Assembly (NCBI GenBank): GCA_947568835.1
Contig: OX387606.1
Location: 21,801,225 to 21,865,224, forward strand
DNA length: 64,000 nucleotides
Direction: 5' to 3'
From: Protonemura montana
Taxonomy: Eukaryota; Arthropoda; Insecta; Plecoptera; Nemouridae
Position 1 is the stretch's first letter; the number at the start of each line of letters is the position of its first letter. A program made the translations under genes and the position numbers. Below, one piece after another: positions 25,401 to 38,200 of the stretch. A model generated the notes under the pieces. That model saw only the letters and a program-made list of their open reading frames with translations, did no database searches and had not been told where the DNA came from.

Positions 25401-28400
25401 CTACATCCAGATCTTCAACATCCTGATGCGCATGAGCCTGGGTCATCTCAACCTTCAGCTCGTCGGCAGGAACTTCTTCGACGCCATGGCCAAGGTATTT
25501 TCGTACTTAATTTTTTTTTATCCGTAATTTTCACTCATTTAAAAACTTTTCCGCACAGTAAAATTATCTTTGCAATAAGTTATTGTTGACTTTGTGTTCA
25601 ATTGGATTGACCCTGCTGCTAACCTGGCACCTCCACCGGTAAGCCGGTTAGGCAAGGATCATCCATAACCAACAGCTGATGCCAGGAGGTTGACTTTTAA
25701 TAGAACTGATGATTTGAATGTGACCCATTGCATAAAACTATTCCTGCAAACGACATATTATCGTTGAGTGTGCAGATTATAGGTAGAGGCAGAACGTTAA
25801 TCTAACAGTTTCTTCGTGAAAGATGGCCGACAAATGACTACCTTACCGAGAAAAATGCAGAGTACTGGAACACCCCTTTTGAGTGGAGCCACTGTCGTAT
25901 GAAATTTATTTTCAATAATTCTCGTAGGTTACATGCTTTTGAATATCCTTGCGTGTATATCAATCGTTGAGGTAAACATTGATGGTGATGAAAAGTCTCA
26001 AAAGCGAGTTAACCCACGAGAAATATCGAAATTAAATTTCATACGACAGTGGCTTCACTTAACGTGATGTTTTGGTACTCTGCATTTTTGTCGGTAAGGT
26101 AGTCATTTGTCGGCCCTCTTTCACGTAGAAACTGTAACATTACAGTTGTGTTAGCCTTACCTTGCCACAACCTGGTGGACTCTGACTACACATTGCCAAC
26201 TTAAGGATGCAAAATAAAGCCAGTCTTCACCAGGGAGTTTGAAAATTAACCAGAAAATTATGACCAAACAATGCATCATGCACTTAAATTCTTTGTGGAT
26301 TTATCAGTTTATTTGCGTGAAATTAATTCTATTGAAAAATAAGAACTTAAATGCAAAACTAAAAGTCCCAATGACTTCTGCTAAATACCTATCGTTAGAG
26401 CCACGATTATATGATGATGCGCGAAATCGCGAATTGTTCTTTTCTCTTGTTTTTCTTACAAATGAGTGCCATTCATTGAATTCCCAACTCAAATATGTAA
26501 GAAGCTCATCGCGACATAACTCAAAATTCACGAAAAATCATCCATAACACAGAAATCGACTACTTCCTGTGAAATCATCGCGAAATGAGCCTTTTCCCAT
26601 CCAAGTATCCTAAATTTTAGATAATCTTTTTTTTTTTCATTTTTTTCAAACCATATTTCATGGAAAATAAATAAACAAACAAAATAACCCATTTCACTAA
26701 AATGTGTGTATTTTGCTAAATAGCCACTAATTTCCATTCAAAAAATGTTCAATGTTTATATTATCTCTCTAAACACACATTTCCATGAATTTGTCATATT
26801 ATTTCCCCATGTCTTGTTGTCAGGTCTGTTTCTCATCAAATGCTGTCAACATTCCTAAGTTTAGGGGGTAGAAGTAGTGGGGCAAATTGTTTGCTGTAGG
26901 AAACCATAGCCATTGGTTGGCTGAATCTTCCCCTCCTTGCCATGTGATCACCAGCACCCCATATTCTTTTCTCTAAGCCAGCACCACATGCATTCAAACT
27001 ACCTGTTGGTAGAGATTAGCTGGGATTCCAAATTTCAATGGGGTGTATTACATTTTTGACTTTTGAGGATCAAGCAAAGCAACTCTTTGTGAGTGATGGA
27101 TATATTTTGATGTGTGGAATCTGGAACACCAGACTTGTCTGGGAGAAAAAAGACAATCTTGCAAAGTATGTTGTTAGTGCCAGGCAGTGGGTCTAATTCA
27201 AATTATTATGGACATACAAATCTCAAACCCCTCACTGACAAACTTTTTAGTTTTAAACTCTTTTTGGAAGATTAGTGTTACAAATAGGAGCTAATTGAAA
27301 TTAATTTAATTTTGCATCAATAATAATAAAAACATAGAGCTTATACGGATACATTTTTGTTGTCTCATTTGTTTTCTAGTTTTCTTGTGGCGTAACAATG
27401 TATTTTATGAAACAAAGGTATTAGCTACATTTTATAGGAACTTATTGAACAGAAACACTATGTTTAACTATTCTTCTTTTTTTCGTCACCTATGTCCGAA
27501 ATCTGCTATAGACATGAAATTCTGTACTTTTTCCATAACACCGCCACAACACCGAAATACAAAAAGCTTACCATAGACATGAAATTCTGTACTTTTTCCA
27601 TAACACCGCCATAACACCGAAATCCAAAAAGCTTACCACGAAATTATCGAAATCATAACACCATAAAATCTAGGCTCTACCTATCGTACACTAGCGGATT
27701 CTAGCAATGGCGCCCAAAAAGCGGTTTGCAAGCTTGGTTTCCTGCCTAAACCTTGTAAAAGTTAAAAGTAATCCAAAATATATTAATTTTAACTTCGGTT
27801 GATTAATATCTTTTGTTTTTCATTCAATATTTTGTTGCTTTTAAATCGGTTAGTTAACAGTGGCATCATGGTGTCATGTTTTCTAGGCTGGTACAAGCAC
27901 CCCAGAAAGTGGCAAACTCAAATTAATCCTAGTGTAGTGTCGTGCCTTTACCTATAACTTGCACACTCAACTAAATTATTATCTTCAGTGCCCGCTCATT
28001 CACTGACACCATTAGACAAGTGCCACTAATCCTGCAACTTAAAATGTACTCTCTGTGTTTTGCCTGGCAGATCGACGTGCGGCAGTTCAAGCTCGAGCTG
28101 TGGCCGGGGTACGTGACTTCCATCCGTCAGCACGAGCAAAACGTAATGATGTGTGCGGAGATCACACACAAGGTCATGCGCCAGGACACGGCACTCGAGG
28201 CTCTCAACTTGTGTGTTCAGCAGAACTCTCGCGACTTCAGGGAGACGTACAAGGTACCCGCCTCCAGTATTAATAGACAGACTGCCAAGCCAAGCCTTGA
28301 ACTCTCTCGAAGAGCCTGTGCATTTCCAAGTGTTTCGTGGTTTTCGTATTTTTCACTTTCCTACATGGTCAAAAATTGGTTGATAACTTGTATCGAAAGC

Positions 28401-31400
28401 TCCATAAATAGTAATCGTTGGTACACCTTGAATTTAGGGATTCTACTGGTGTTTCACCAAAATTTATCAAAACATGTTTGCCCCAACAGCACCAAAATTA
28501 TGAAAAACTTAATTTAAGCCCAATATTTCAAATTCCTTATATCAACTGTAACTAAATGACCATTGATAAGTAGAATTGGCCCCTGAATATGCTAACAATT
28601 CTTTCAAGTAATGGTCACGAGTGAAGTACGACGTTTCGGTTGAAGCCCATTAACCTCTGTCGCCTGTTTGTTGAATTTATTTGCCCTCGTTTCCAGGCCA
28701 TGATGATCGGCGCCGTAGTGCTAACAGACTACAATAATCACACGTATAGAGTTGACGACGTGGACTTTGAGGTGACACCGGCGAGCACGTTTCCCAAGCG
28801 TGACGGCAGCCAAATCTCGTACACCGAGTACTACCAGACGGTAAGTGCCCAGCTTTAAACCTGCTGAACTGTTCCGGTGCATGAGAGTGTGGTGCAGAAT
28901 ACAATTTTATAATAAATACCACTTTCATCTATGCATTATCTGCATAACGGTCCTCTTAAGGTCCCATCTATCATAAAAATCTTAGCTAGATTGGCGTGTC
29001 TTTCATGAAAATTCTTGTCAATTTTGCCATTTTGTACGGTGTGCGTTTGTTTGCAGAAGTATGGCCTGCGGATCAAGCAAGCCAAGCAGCCGATGCTGAT
29101 CTCTCGTACGACCCCACGCGAGCGGCGTGCCGGGCAGACCGAGTTGGTCTACCTGGTGCCAGAGCTGTGTCGTTGCACCGGTCTCACGGACGAGATGCGG
29201 GGGAACTTCCAGCTGATGCGGGCCGTCGCTGACGAGACCCGGGTCGGGCCCGGCATTCGCATTGATAAGCTGCAGAAGTTCAACGAGCGACTCGCCAAGA
29301 CCAAGGAGGTGTGTTCAGGGATCTTTGCATTCTTTATTATCAGCGGCACTGCACGAACGATCAATGCAATTTTGAAACGTTATAACTGTTGCTGTGGAGT
29401 TAAAGCCACATTGAGAGTCCCTGATTGTGAGTTCTCCCAAAGAGCCCGTGCTGTTTGAAATTTTTTCACCAGTAGTTTTTGTGATTTTTGTAGTTTTTGG
29501 TAATTGAATGAACACAATTGGTTGGAAACTCTACAAAAGCATTACAATCAAATGGATTTAATTGGGTTGAGGGACTCGAACCTTGTTGGCGCCAATGGAT
29601 TGTCCGACTCGAATTTGATCGGCTGGATCCTATGCTCTATCCAGGTTATTTGAGATCAGCTGGCTGGATCCTATGCTCTATCCAGGTTATTTGAGATCAG
29701 CTGACTGGATCCTATGCTCTATCCAGGTTATTTGAGATCAGCTGGCTGGATCCTATGCTCTATCTAGGTTATTTGAGATCAGCTGGCTGGATCCTAGCTC
29801 TATCCAGGTTATTTGAGATAAGTTGTATACAAATCACTGGTTTGTGAATTGTGATTGTTCTCTCGCAGGTTGCCGAGCTATTCAAGCAGTGGAACATGGG
29901 TCTGGCCAAGAATTTGGTTACTTTTGATGGACGCATCCTGCCTGAAGAGCTGATCTATGCTGGCAACAAAGCGACCTACAAGGCTGGCCCGCAGACCGAT
30001 TGGACTCGAGACCTTCGCTGTGAGTCTCTAACCCAATCTCGATTCCTCAGTTCATGCTCGTAACAACTTACCCCCTAGTTTATGGGGTTTTAGCGCACAC
30101 CCTGCGTTATGGGGTTTAAGCTTATACTCTGCTTTATGGGGTTAGTTGTTCTCTTAAATTAGTTTGGGTTGTCACTGCCTTGCGGTTGCAGCGAACCCGA
30201 TGCTTGTGACTGGAGACCTGCGGGATTGGGCCGTGATCACGCCCGGGCGGTGCCGGCGCGACGCAGAGTGTTTCGCGCAGACGCTGCAGAAGGCCGGCGC
30301 CGGGATGAGATTCACGATCGGCCAGCCGTACATCCACGAGATTCCCGACGACCGTGCCGGCACTTTCGTGGAGGCCTTGGAGCAAGTCGTGAGTCTCAAA
30401 AACATGCCTACGTCATTGCAGCTTGGCACTGGCTTTAAGAAAACGTAGGGTTTTGGGTATCCTGGCCTTTGGTTTTCTTGCGAGGTGGTATTTTTGTGTT
30501 GGCACATAATTGACCGAAGAGCGAAACCTTTTTGAAAGACAAAATTTATTGCTTGGATGGTTATTTTGGAAAATTTTAATATGTGATGTGTGTCAAACCA
30601 CTTTAAAACAAGGGATGCCTTCGGATACCCGGGTCGGTTCCGGGTAATTGCGAACCCGGTTCCAAAGTTTGGGATCCGGGTTTTGTTCGTTTTTTTGTTA
30701 GGGAATTTACTCCGCTGTACCCCGCCGCGCTAGCTTGAATCGCCGCGGTAAAGTTCCCCTCCCGGCTCCCGGACGGTATAGCGTGCCCCCACTCGCCATA
30801 ACTCTCTAGTAACGCAGCCGATTGGTTGCTCGAATCTCCCTCCACCCTCCCGACCTGAACAGCTTCCCCTACCACTCGCACTACCCCTCCACCCAAACAG
30901 CTGACTTGCCGCTAGAGTCGCGGCGGGATATTGGACATCGGCAACAATTGACAATCGAGTCGACACGACTGGCGTCTGTGATAGTCATTATTACCTGTGG
31001 TAGTAATTATTATTTGTGGTAGTAATTATTATTTGTGGTAGTTATTTGTGGTAGTTATTATTATTTGTGTAATACACTTTTTTTGCAATGCCAAATCAAT
31101 CAGATTCCAATCAATTTTTTTTTTTGGGGGGGGGGGGCGAGGAACCGGGTAGGAACCGGGTATTGAAACCGGGTACTGAAACCGGGTACCCGGTTCCAAA
31201 AATCACTACCCGGAGGCATCCCTATTTAAAACCGAAATTAAATTTTGCAAATTATGTTGCCCTCATTTAAATGTGTGATGTCCAAAATTTACAGATTGCA
31301 AGTTTTTAGTTTCCAGAGTTATTTCCTCGTTTTGAAGTGTTGTCGGAATTTGCTGGCTTTATCGGTCTTCCACTCTCACCGTTCAATAAAGGGCGTTTCC

Positions 31401-34400
31401 TAAGCCGTATTTAAACGCCAACCAATGTCTGTTCCCCTATTGTTGTCGTTATCAGCTAGCGTGTCTGTATGCTCCGCCCCCCAGATCAGCTCCAAGAGCC
31501 CGAAGCTAATCATGTGCGTGGTGAGCAACAACCGGCTGGACCGGTACTCTGCCATCAAGAAGAAGTGTTGCGTGGACCGTGCCATGCCCACCCAGGTCAT
31601 GCTTGCCAAGAACCTCAGCTCCAAGGGGGTGATGTCCATTGCAACGAAGGTCGCAATCCAGATGAACTGCAAGGTGGGCGGGGCTCCGTGGACTGTTGAC
31701 ATCCCGCTGCAGGTAAGGCCCGACAGCAGCCAATAACGGTTGATCTCGCACCGTCTTGACCAACGGGTCATGTGGCTCTGGTCTTATGGTGTCAGTGAGT
31801 GAGTTGGCAAAAATGTTAAATGTTACCAATCAAATCACCACAAAATTCTATGTTTTATATTACTCAATGTCTAGTGTCGTAAAGTAACAGTGAGGTAGCA
31901 TTGGTTTGACTGTTTACGGGCACGTAATCTAACAACGGAGCACTCGACAACCTCCCATTCCGCCAATTAACCAAGATCGTTTGCCATGTTTGTTAAAATA
32001 ATGCTCTGTGATTGGCTGACATAAGCATAGTGCCTAAGAAGTTGGAATATTTCAACTTTGTAAAATGCTATTTAAATTGTGTCAATTGTGTGCAGTCCTA
32101 TATGATAACCAAGTTTTAAGATCCTTGTGTGCTATGCTTGTGCAAATTACACTCGAGGGGAAGTTGCCATCCATTCTGATAACCGACCTTCTTTGAATTA
32201 CACTTCGGTTATCCGCCAAACGTTATCGACTAGCGTTGTACTCCACCAGGGTCTGATGGTTGCCGGCTTCGACGTGTGCCACGACACTGGCTCGAAGGGC
32301 AAGTCGTTTGGCGCCCTCGTCTGCTCGCTGGACAAAGCGTTCTCGCGCTTCTTTTCGGCCGTCTCCGCACACACGACTGGCGAGGAGCTCAGCAACGACC
32401 TCAGCGTCAACATCACGAAGGCGCTGCACAAGTACCGCGAGTACAACGAAGGCAAGCTGCCGACGCGCATCATCATCTACCGCGACGGCGTCGGCGAGGG
32501 ACAGATCCCGTACGTCTACCAGCACGAGGTGGAGCTCCTCAAGGTACGTGCCTGAGACATTGCTTAGAGATGATAATAATAATAATAATAATTTTATTTA
32601 TTCAATGTGAACAATTACAAAATTGTTATTTGAAAATGTCAAACTTAAAAACAACTTAAAACAACTTATACATGATCCTAACTACCGGTTAACCACTTAG
32701 GGTATCGTCCTTAAAGAATTCTTCAACCGAATATAGTTGTTCATCTGTAAGAAACTCTTTCAGCCGGGTTTTGAAGGCGACGTCCTTTAGACCTTTAATA
32801 CTTGCGGGTAGCCTGTTGTATCCTTTGGCCCCAGCATATGAAGGGTTTTTTTCATAAATTGTCAGGGTGTGTGTGGCCGTTCTGAGGTCTGCTTTTCCCC
32901 GCGTGTTGTGTTTGTGCCCGCTGCCGTTGGTGGTGAGAGTGTGCCGATTCTGTCTTGTCAAGGTGATGGTGCTGTAGAGGTAAAGCGCTGGAACTGTCAT
33001 TAATCCTAGAGTTTTGAACAGAGGTCTGCATGGGGTTCTGCGATCCACGCCCATAATGGCTCTTAGCGCGCGTTTCTGAATTATAAGTACTTTTATTCTG
33101 GGTGTGGAGCATCCCCAGAAACATATGCCGTAAGTGAGGTGTGATTGGAAAAGTGCGAAGTATGCAAGTTTTAGCACCTCTAAGCTGGTTACAGGTCGAA
33201 GGTTGCGCAGTAAGAATACTATCGTAGATAGTTTTTTAGTTATCGTGTTGATGTGTGGCAACCAGTCGAGGGTGTTGCTGATGGTAAGCCCAAGGAATTT
33301 GGTCGTGGTGCATTCCATGAGGTGTTTGTTACCTAGGCTGATTAGTGGGCTCGAGAGTAGAGTCTTTTGGTGTGTGTGGAATTGTAGGTATATTGACTTA
33401 CTAGTGTTAACTATAAGATGTTCAGTGATATAAGCTTTTATGACGTTAGGTCTAAACATAAGATTTAATATTTTGTCATCTTAGCTGTAAGTAAATGCTA
33501 ACCTGTATGAACTTAAAGTTTTTGGGGAATACCTTCGGGGAACAAAAATAGCCACGTAGGGATTCGATCACCAGACTGACGCCGACCAGCGCAGAGCTAC
33601 GACATTTCGCTACGGTGTTATATAACCCATCGGGTCGAGGTTCAACCTTTTGAACTTTGCCTTATATTAGTGTGTTTCCTTCATACACACCTCCACAAGT
33701 TGGCCGGATATCCTTTTGTATCGACATGTTCTCGTCCCTTGCAGACCAACTTGACAGCGATCTACGGAGACAACTCCTGGAAGCTGGCGTTCATCGTTGT
33801 GACGAAGCGCATCAACACGCGGCTGTTCCTCGACAAGAACAACCCGCCTCCCGGCTCCATCGCCGATGATGTGATTACCAACCCGGAGAAGTAAGTCGGC
33901 CTAAAATGACTCAACTCTAGCTTAACAAGCTAGTAGCTTGTTGGTATAGTATACTAGCTCATCAGTAGCTTAACAAGTCTGGTCATGATGGTGAGCCAGC
34001 ATTGCTCGAGTGGAAGCCCTGGTTAGGCTTCTCTTGCACATGCTGCAAGTCAAGCTGTTGTAGGCTAACGTCGATGAACCGACCTCGTGGAATACTGCTA
34101 CGTAAGCACAGAGTAGTGAGACGTCTCGAGTAAGTTGCCATGTTCTTGTTGACTCCTAGGGAAATTTTCCGCGGCGTCTGCCGCAACCCGTTTTCCAAAC
34201 TCAGCAAGCTGTGTTCCATCTTTCCTTGAGCACATTTCATGTACAGCCATAGTATGACTGCCAGGGTTTAAGGTTAGCTTTATGCTGTGCAAACGTGCCA
34301 TCCGATGGCGCTTGGCGAAAACTTGTCAGTTTAACGGGTTTATTTTTGGAGTGAAAAAATGATTAGGAACACTAATAACCTCTCAATAATTGGTGTTCAA

Positions 34401-35132
34401 TCGGAGACTTTAACCCCGATCTCCACATGGCGCAGTTATTATTTATTAAGGTGATTGGACGTGTTATTTTTAAGAGGATTTTTAGTACATTTTAGGATAA
34501 TGTCCAATAAGCTCCATTGTTAAGAGCAACTCGCACCAAAAGGCAGAGATCGGAGTTCTAATCCCTGATAGAGTGACAATTTCTGAAAAGTAATTATTGT
34601 TTCTCATGATCAACACTAAACCGTCTCAAAAATTAATGCCCAAGAGGACATCAATTTTTGTGACGGTTATAGTGTTGATAACACTAAAATACCCCGCGCA
34701 TTGCAAGCGTTTGCAATTTAAATAAGATTTCATCCTAAATTATTGTTTCTAATAATATACTTGGTGCATAGAAATTGGATCTCACAAGACTCAGCTTGTT
34801 CGAATATGAAACAGAAAAGTTCGGCTCATGAACCGTCACAATAACGAGTCACCTGTCCACGTGTCAGGTACGACTTCTTCCTGGTCTCGCAGTCTGTGCG
34901 CCAAGGCACAGTGTCGCCAACCTCGTACAACGTGCTGTCAGACAACGTCGGCCTCGACGTCGACCGACTCCAGCGGCTCACTTACAAGATGACGCACATG
35001 TACTTCAACTGGTCGGGCACGGTCCGAGTTCCAGCTCCAGTCCAGTACGCCCATAAGCTGGCCATGCTCGTTGGGCAGTCCCTCCATCGTGCTCCCAGCG
35101 CACAACTCGAGGAGTCGCTTTACTTCCTGTGA
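22416..35132 (+). CDS. piwi: PIWI-clade Argonaute protein
   Basis: Fourteen coding exons: 22416-22556, 23063-23129, 23631-23732, 24385-24596, 25309-25494, 28071-28253, 28697-28840, 29057-29308, 29869-30019, 30192-30388, 31485-31712, 32250-32543, 33745-33890, 34868-35132. All phases agree; the product is 855 aa, the usual PIWI length. The N-terminus has arginine-glycine motifs (GRSRGRAK near residue 11 and GRGAVRGRR near 75) of the kind methylated for Tudor binding. PAZ lies about residues 237-345. MID and PIWI follow, with the slicer triad D629 (GFDVCHD), D700 (YRDGVG) and H830 (YAHKLA) all present. The C-terminus ends ESLYFL, as in the family. By family knowledge it binds piRNAs and silences transposons, mainly in the germline. 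Slicer activity is predicted from the intact triad. Exon 2 was extended to the GTGAGT at 23130 because only that donor keeps phase with exon 3. Confidence 0.96.
23160..23440 (+). repeat. 5S rRNA-derived SINE-like repeats, two copies
   Basis: Both copies contain GAGATCACCGACGTTAAGCA or close variants, then TCAGGTATTGGATGGGTGACC, which are 5S rRNA box A and box C sequences. The tail GGAGGGATGAAAGTTAGTAC also ends the 42.3-42.8 kb array. The central 5S part is shortened and altered, so these are not functional 5S genes. They lie in PIWI intron 2. Confidence 0.8.
24145..24226 (-). repeat. tRNA-derived SINE module
   Basis: The minus strand reads GCCCGGATAGCTCAATGGGG (box A) and later CCGGATTCGTATCC (box B) within about 75 bp, with imperfect acceptor pairing. 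A relative lies at 47.85-47.94 kb. It is inside a PIWI intron and lacks a good tRNA fold, so it is a SINE head and not a gene. Confidence 0.7.
25800..26140. mobile_element. TA-target foldback MITE with ~110-bp inverted repeats
   Basis: The arms CAGTTTCTTCGTGAAAGA and, on the complement, CAGTTTCTACGTGAAAGA continue through GGCCGACAAATGACTACCTT and CAGAGTACTGGAAC to about 110 bp. TA flanks both ends. The spacer is about 100 bp with no ORF. It abuts family A copy 2, apparently inserted at its TA. Confidence 0.75.
26141..27945. repeat. interspersed repeat family A, copy split by a hAT element
   Basis: 26141-26395 and 27680-27945 align with 1331-1897, in the same order and orientation. The split coincides exactly with the hAT target site. 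The copy lies in PIWI intron 5. Confidence 0.8.
26396..27679. mobile_element. non-autonomous hAT-type transposon
   Basis: The 21-bp termini start TAGAGCC(A/T)(C/A)GATT and match at about 17 of 21 positions. The flanking 8-bp duplication CCTATCGT is exact (26388-26395, 27680-27687). The 1284-bp interior lacks a transposase frame. It includes a 65-bp tandem duplication (27508-27572 and 27573-27637) containing GACATGAAATTCTGTAC. Confidence 0.9.
29615..29826 (+). repeat. 41-bp minisatellite, about 5 copies
   Basis: The unit includes GAGATCAGCTGGCTGGATCC and TATGCTCTATCCAGGTTATT. It lies about 45 bp before the PIWI exon 9 acceptor. The same unit fills 49838-50745 in an RNF216 intron. Confidence 0.9.
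30610..31224. mobile_element. non-autonomous hAT-type transposon
   Basis: The ends AAGGGATGCC and GGCATCCCTA are inverted, with one terminal mismatch. The flanks carry an exact 8-bp duplication, TTTAAAAC (30602-30609, 31225-31232). Subterminal repeats of ACCGGGTA are clustered near the right end (31140-31190) and GAACCCGG is near the left, a layout typical of hAT transposase-binding sites. A TTATTATTTGTGGTAG microsatellite and a short poly-T/poly-G run lie inside. It is in PIWI intron 10. Confidence 0.88.
32086..32146 (+). repeat. single monomer of the 73-bp satellite
   Basis: Contains GTGTGCAGTCCTATATGATA, ACCAAGTTTTAAGATCC and TTGTGTGCTATGCTTGTG, as in the 40.66-41.33 kb array. It is a solitary copy about 100 bp before PIWI exon 12. 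Confidence 0.85.
32572..33478 (-). mobile_element. non-LTR retrotransposon, 5'-truncated, reverse transcriptase C-terminal half
   Basis: A 256-codon open minus-strand frame includes [33 protein letters not shown] and [19 protein letters not shown], the thumb and C-terminal blocks of CR1/L2/Jockey-like reverse transcriptases. The 3' end at 32572 is a TAATAATAA tail. The catalytic palm (YxDD) is absent by 5' truncation. The frame is uninterrupted, which suggests a fairly young insertion. It lies in PIWI intron 12, antisense to PIWI. Confidence 0.88.
33541..33625 (-). repeat. tRNA-like module
   Basis: The minus strand carries a degenerate box A around the AGCTCTGCGCTGG region and a box B-like TGATCGAATCCC near 33560. 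It is weak and isolated, just beyond the LINE in PIWI intron 12. Confidence 0.4.
34370..34745. repeat. degenerate tRNA-derived SINE copies
   Basis: Fragments include GAACACTAATAACCTCTCAA, CCCGATCTCCACATGG, AACCGTCTCAAAAATTAATG and GCGCATTGCAAGCGTTTGCA, all parts of the SINE better preserved at 41.35-42.0 kb. Two decayed or nested insertions are likely. It lies in PIWI intron 13. Confidence 0.6.
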
Positions 35133-35226
35133 AGACCGCCAGGAGGTTTTTGTCACTCAACGCTTCGTCTGAAGATTGTTCCTCTTTTTTAACGCTGCAA
35201 TCGGGCAGTCGTTGAGCTTTGTTTTC

Positions 35227-35232
35227 ATTAAA
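35227..35232 (+). terminator. possible PIWI poly(A) signal
   Basis: The variant signal ATTAAA lies 95 bp after the TGA stop. No canonical AATAAA is nearer, so the assignment is tentative. Confidence 0.4.
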
Positions 35233-38200
35233 TTTTTGCGTGAAATTTTTCGTTTCAAAACAGCTAGGTGTGGTATTTTTGTAACTGGCAACGAGATTTT
35301 TCTGCCGTTAAACACTTAGGTGTTCGATTTTAACATGCTATGCTGTGCCTGAGTGAGGCGACTTATGTTGTAATTATTAGATGACTGAGCTGTCCACCAA
35401 TGATTTTGAAGGTGATTGATCATCTTCGCTCTTTCCTATGTTAACGTCAAGTTGTTGCTCTTTGCAAGCTTGATAACATGATCCTAGAGAACAGACGACT
35501 TTAATGGTTGACCTTGTAAGCATTACAAACGAAAAACTTGCCATATTGAAGTAGTTAGCCATATTTTTTGTTTCTAGCTATATTCTTATATTTTCTTTGT
35601 CCAGTTTCCTGTTCGTAGTAACGTTCTGCCAATAGTTTTTGTTCTAAACTTTCTGGCCAGAAGGAGTGGGGATCAAAGCCTTGGCAACCAGGCTCCCCTA
35701 ACAACGTGAGATACACGTGAAAGATATTAATGTGTTTCTAATTAATATTATTAGAATTGTATCTATCCTTATGATAAGAAAAGAAGTGTAAATTGATTAA
35801 AATGTTGTAGCACTGGCTGACAACTGTTAGTAAACGGAGGAAACTTATTCTTAACTTGCCATACAGAGTGTTTCTGGAAAAGGAAAAAGGTATGCATGTA
35901 AACTTGTGTGGAAACGGATTTTTTACGACGCCTTGGGCCGAGGTTTTTACTCCCTGTTCGAGCCATCAGGCAGCCAACATGAATATAGGTTAGGACTAGA
36001 GTTTAGTTAACTGGATGATCGTGAGGCTGGGAAGTCAACGGATGGAACAAATTTCCTTCCACTAGATTTAGTTGCAATCGTTTTGTTATACGTTGGAAAT
36101 TTGGCCAATTAACCAATAAACCATTTTTGTACATGGTTAACTAAGAAACATGGAATTTTTTCTGGAACCCTCTGTGTCCCTGTCCTTAGAACGCTCCTGG
36201 GTCGCTGTGCCTCTTTCCTCTCCTCTGACTACTTTAAAGTAGTCTAGAGTTATTATGATTTCACATGATTTGAACATTTTGGCAAGTTTCTCTTTGGTAA
36301 GTTCTCTTTCTTTCCTCACCTCAACATTATCCACCCTCTTGGCACCCCACGTGCATTGCACTCTAGAAGAAATGCTTCTTTGGCATCCCGGATAATCGTA
36401 GAAGTTAACACCTTTCGAATAGTGCAGTGTTTCTTTATTATGGTAATTCAAACGAGATTGGTGCAGTTGCTGGTTTAGTCCTTCGTAAGTCTTAGAGAAA
36501 TGATTGGTCAGTAATTATTCTACTTGTGAGGAAGGTAACGTAGCTGATGGTCTAACAACGCTGCGTCCAAGGCAACCAGCTTTCTCATGCTTGTTAAGTT
36601 GGGTTCCACTTCCTTCCTTACTCTAACAATCCAAACCAAACTATGGTAAACAGGACTGCAAAGGTAACACCACAACACTTCCGATCAAGACTTGGAATAA
36701 ATTGTATCGGATTGAGGGCAGTATGTTAACGCAGTACAAGGAGTTGTAAAATTGGTTGGGTGCTTGTTGAAAACACGAGTATCACATGCTTCATGCAGAC
36801 ACTCGACGATCCGTGGGCATACTTGTACCTGTGCTTGTACGTGCTTGCATCATAGTTGAAAGGTGATAATCATTCGAAAGTTGCCATAGTATTCAATTAT
36901 TTTTCTGAAACACATCCAATCCTACATATGTCGCATTACAAATGTTCCCGCCTAGAGAACACGGTTCAAGGTTTGGCCGGATGACAGCGGAACGTGCGGC
37001 GACATGTACAGGTTGTTTGGCGAAGCGAAGAGCGCGTCTCAGTTCGGATACTCCTCTCTGGTTCGGATCGCCGAGGCGGATGGCAAGTACCTCGCACATG
37101 GTAGGACCTGTGCTGCGAGGGAGAGCTCTGTCCGTGCTTCTTGAGTGTAGCTAGGTGGGCTTGGCTGCGGCGTCGCTTCTGCTGTCGAATCTTAGAGGCA
37201 ATCAACAAGTGGTTCTGTGAATAAGTGGTAATCGAGTTAATCTACACAAATAAATGTCAAACTGTCTTATCCAATGAATGGGTACCATTTCAATTCCTTC
37301 TAGAGCCACTTTTGACATAAGAGCTAAACAATTGCATACAACGAGTTTTGACATGCTGCTGATCTTCTCTCACCGCCCAGACTTAGCATGCACGCGTATT
37401 TACAATTTTTCTGTATTGCCTTGCGTTTTGTTTGCTGCATGGAGTTGTCATCCCTCCAAGCTTCGACGAATGCCGTACCACGGATAAATCCATCGAGGGT
37501 TTCATGTCATCTGACTCCGGCTGATTTATTGGGGTAATTTAGATATGCATGGTAGCTTAAAATGATTCTCAGAATGTCAGCACTCACGAGGACACGGTCT
37601 ACACCGAATATTAATCTATTAACCGATTAGATTAGATAAGACCTCATCCAGCAACTAGTGAAATAATTTCCTTCATTCATTTTAGATCCTACATGTTTCA
37701 TTGGTGTCTTTGTTTCTTAGTCTACTTTTATGAGCCCAATGCTGCCTGAATTTGATTAGCCAGTCTCATTTGGTTTTGCTTGGAAATCGGTAGTAGTTAT
37801 ATCATAAATACCGAACGGCCACTCAAACTAAAATAATCCACATAATCACCAGACCTTTTGGTCAGACCCAGAATGATATTGCAGTAATAACAAGGACTAC
37901 CGCATAATGTCATAATATACCGGAATCGCAATGCGCCAATAGGGATTCGCAAACATACCTCTGTGACCCTGGGAATCCCTGGTGGATGGGTAGTGGATAG
38001 GTGCACCGAACTGCTTCGACTGGGCTTGGTAAGTTAGGAGAGAAGCTTTAACATGTGGGTGACCTCCAAATGCAAGGTAGATTGTTGCAGTTCGCTTTAT
38101 TAGTGGTCGTTTCAGACTTGTACGCATCCACAGTCTGAACATTTGTGTTGATTGACTAACCTATGAGATTAGTATATGTAAGGTTAATGAAAATGGAATG

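Noticed and set aside
28020-28517. Long plus-strand frame extending past PIWI exon 6
   Set aside because: Only 28071-28253 is coding. The extension runs into intron after a good GTACCC donor, and the next PAZ exon joins in phase.
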